A stretch of DNA of 64,000 nucleotides from Verrucomicrobiota bacterium (GTDB taxonomy: Bacteria > Verrucomicrobiota > Verrucomicrobiia > Opitutales > Opitutaceae): assembly GCA_023391285.1 (NCBI GenBank), contig JAEWBF010000120.1, forward strand, positions 8,179 through 72,178, given 5' to 3'. The notes beneath the pieces were generated by a model. That model had not been told where the DNA came from. It ran no database searches and saw nothing but the letters and a program-made list of their open reading frames with translations. The first letter of the stretch is position 1; each line of letters starts with the position of its first letter. Positions 62,843 through 64,000 of the stretch are shown here, in pieces. Both the position numbers and the translations under genes were made by a program.

Positions 62843-62867
62843 AAGTGTCATACAATGGATGACACTT
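62843..62867. terminator. Hairpin between convergent genes
   Basis: AAGTGTCAT (62843-62851) and ATGACACTT (62859-62867) form a perfect 9-bp inverted repeat with a 7-base spacer. It sits 26 bases past the lyase stop, in the gap between that gene and the convergent GH43 gene. A weak T-run follows on one side only, so the role may be termination or mRNA stability. Confidence 0.5.
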
Positions 62868-62898
62868 TGGGGGTGGCTTGGGGGTGGCGCGCGGTTAC

Positions 62899-62920
62899 GG
62901 CGGGGTCGGGAGACCCCGCC
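62899..62920. repeat. GC-rich short palindrome (REP-like)
   Basis: GGCGGGGTC and GACCCCGCC pair around GGGA, beside the GH43 stop codon at 62931. It is part of the same class as those at 5604, 13761 and 58268. Confidence 0.7.
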
Positions 62921-62930
62921 CTACAAACGT

Positions 62931-63941
62931 TTAGTTTTCGGGGCGGGGGGTGCCGAAGTGGGGAGTGCCGTCGCGATTCCAGGAAAGAGGTTGGACGCGG
63001 GTGTGGCGGTTGGGGTCGCGGAGCGGGTCGCCGGGGATGTCGCGGTAATTGCGGGCGTGATACACGATCAAGTCGGTCACGCGATCTTCGGCGAGGGTGA
63101 AGCTGTTGTGGCCGGGGCCGAAGATGTTGTTTTCCTCGCTGGTGGCGAAGACGGGCGCGGGTGCTTTGGTCCAGGATTTCGGATCGAGCGGGTCGGCGGA
63201 TTCGTCGGCGGAGAGGAGGCCGACGCAGTATTCGGCGCCGGTGCCGGCGGCGGAGTAGGCGATCCAGATGCGATTGTGGCGGATGAGGACAGCAGGGCCC
63301 TCGTTGACGGCGTAGCGGATTTTTTCCCAGTCGTATTCGGGGCGGGAGAGGAGAACTTGCTGGCCGGTGATGGAGGTGGGCGTATCCATCTTGGCGATAT
63401 AGAGGTCGGTGTTGTTTTTGACGGCGGGATCGCGCTGGGCCCAGACGAGGTAGCGGGTGCCGCGGTGTTCGAACGTGGTGGCGTCGAGGGAGAAGGATTC
63501 CCAGTTGGTTTTGAGCTGGCCACGTTCGATCCATTCGCCCTCGAGCGGGTTGGCGGAGGCGTTTTCGAGGACGTAGATGCGGATGTTCCAGATCTTTTCG
63601 GCTTCGCCGGCGGCGAAGTAGATGAACCAGCGGCCGTCGACGTGGTGGAGTTCGGGGGCCCAGATGTGGGCGCCCATGATGCCGGTGGGGTGTTTGCGCC
63701 AGATGGTTTTGGCTTCGGCGGTGGCGAGGCCGGCGAGGGTCGGGGCGCGGCGAAGTTCGAGGCGGTCGTATTCGGGGACGGTGGCGGTGAAGTAGTAGAA
63801 TCCGTCGGTGTGCTGGTGGATGAAAGGGTCGGCGCGTTGAAGGATGAGAGGATTGGGGAGATCGGTCGCGAACGTGGCGGTGAAGGCGATGGTGGTGAGG
63901 AGAGCGAGACGAAGGGGAAGGGAAAAAAGAAGGCGGAGCAT
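62931..63941 (-). CDS. Glycoside hydrolase family 43, secreted
   Basis: This 336-residue exported enzyme has a signal peptide (LPLRLALLTTIAFTATFA). The five-bladed GH43 propeller is shown by LQRADPFIHQHTDGFYYFTATVP (Asp38 as the likely base), WAPELHHVDGRWFIYFAAG, the second carboxylate region ESFSLDATTFEHRG and YAVNEGPAVLIRHNR, where Glu would be the acid, and IFGPGHNSFTLAED. Family members are alpha-L-arabinofuranosidases or beta-xylosidases; the pattern fits the arabinan- or xylan-acting subgroup. It is convergent with the rhamnogalacturonan lyase and completes a probable pectin/arabinan set. Confidence 0.85.
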   Translation of the reverse strand: MLRLLFSLPLRLALLTTIAFTATFATDLPNPLILQRADPFIHQHTDGFYYFTATVPEYDRLELRRAPTLAGLATAEAKTIWRKHPTGIMGAHIWAPELHHVDGRWFIYFAAGEAEKIWNIRIYVLENASANPLEGEWIERGQLKTNWESFSLDATTFEHRGTRYLVWAQRDPAVKNNTDLYIAKMDTPTSITGQQVLLSRPEYDWEKIRYAVNEGPAVLIRHNRIWIAYSAAGTGAEYCVGLLSADESADPLDPKSWTKAPAPVFATSEENNIFGPGHNSFTLAEDRVTDLIVYHARNYRDIPGDPLRDPNRHTRVQPLSWNRDGTPHFGTPRPEN

Positions 63942-63974
63942 GGGGCCGGGGATGAGGTTGGGGGTGTCGCGGAC

Positions 63975-64000
63975 GGGGGGGGGGGGGGCCCCCCCCCCCA
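63975..64000. repeat. Poly-G/poly-C tract at window end
   Basis: Fourteen G (63975-63988) are followed by eleven C (63989-63999) and one A. It is upstream of the GH43 gene. This may be a genuine palindromic tract or a low-quality end of an assembled contig. Confidence 0.9.

Overview
The window is GC-rich chromosomal DNA from a heterotrophic, Gram-negative, glycan-degrading bacterium. The best guess is a verrucomicrobium of the Opitutaceae type. The support is: two large TonB-dependent receptors with no SusD partner, one with the plug-start pattern LSPFTVDAS that I associate with that family; a giant delta-60 repeat protein with an Opitutaceae-style C-terminal module; many LacI/GntR-LacI regulators; several glycan-active secreted proteins; and GC-biased codon use that leaves long meaningless antisense open frames. 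No rRNA, insertion sequence, CRISPR array or replication origin was seen. There is one tRNA gene (Glu, anticodon TTC).

Layout. (1) 1-5.5 kb: the end of a Gfo/Idh/MocA oxidoreductase, then a CUT2-type sugar ABC transporter (ATPase, two permeases, LsrB/RhaS-like binding lipoprotein) interrupted by a heptamer repeat and an 81-bp palindromic element. (2) 5.9-13.1 kb: a 1252-aa TonB-dependent receptor and two paralogous membrane GT-C/TPR proteins, the second lacking the catalytic loop. (3) 13.1-22.9 kb: a PqiA-like membrane protein, a MuiA/DUF4139 protein, a 1955-aa delta-60 secreted protein and a methyltransferase. (4) 22.9-29 kb: a sialate O-acetylesterase, a UvrC without the iron-sulfur cysteines, a CinA with an altered deamidase site, a cupin, PurC and tRNA-Glu. 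(5) 29-31.9 kb: a tRNA-adjacent mobile-type segment with a decayed integrase-like frame, hipBA, and a divergent ankyrin gene whose 3' end runs into the neighbouring esterase. (6) 31.9-44.7 kb: a carbohydrate island with an acetyl-xylan-esterase-like hydrolase, MFS transporter, HEAT protein, two sialidase-fold proteins, TonB receptor, aldose epimerase, HpcH/HpaI aldolase and a GntR-LacI regulator. (7) 44.8-53.1 kb: a regulator divergent from a tightly coupled six-gene amino-sugar operon. (8) 53.5-58.1 kb: a formylglycine-generating-enzyme-like lipoprotein, a DUF983 protein and PEP carboxylase. (9) 58.4-64 kb: a LacI regulator, L-rhamnose mutarotase, a PL26-like rhamnogalacturonan lyase and a GH43 enzyme. 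The window ends in a poly-G/poly-C tract.

The most interesting system is the operon at 45974-53130. It encodes a nucleotidyltransferase, an N-acetylhexosamine 1-kinase (NahK) relative, an NDP-sugar epimerase, a NagB/PIG-L fusion whose PIG-L zinc ligands are all replaced, an atypical ROK kinase and an intact stand-alone PIG-L deacetylase. No nagA-type deacetylase is present. I infer an amino-sugar salvage route in which a PIG-L enzyme does the deacetylation. A second candidate is the hipBA/ankyrin arrangement with shared operators next to a tRNA. The rhamnogalacturonan genes at the right end and the RhaS/LsrB-like transporter at the left end may serve the same sugar, but they are 55 kb apart.

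All family assignments come from reading motifs by eye; no database search was possible.
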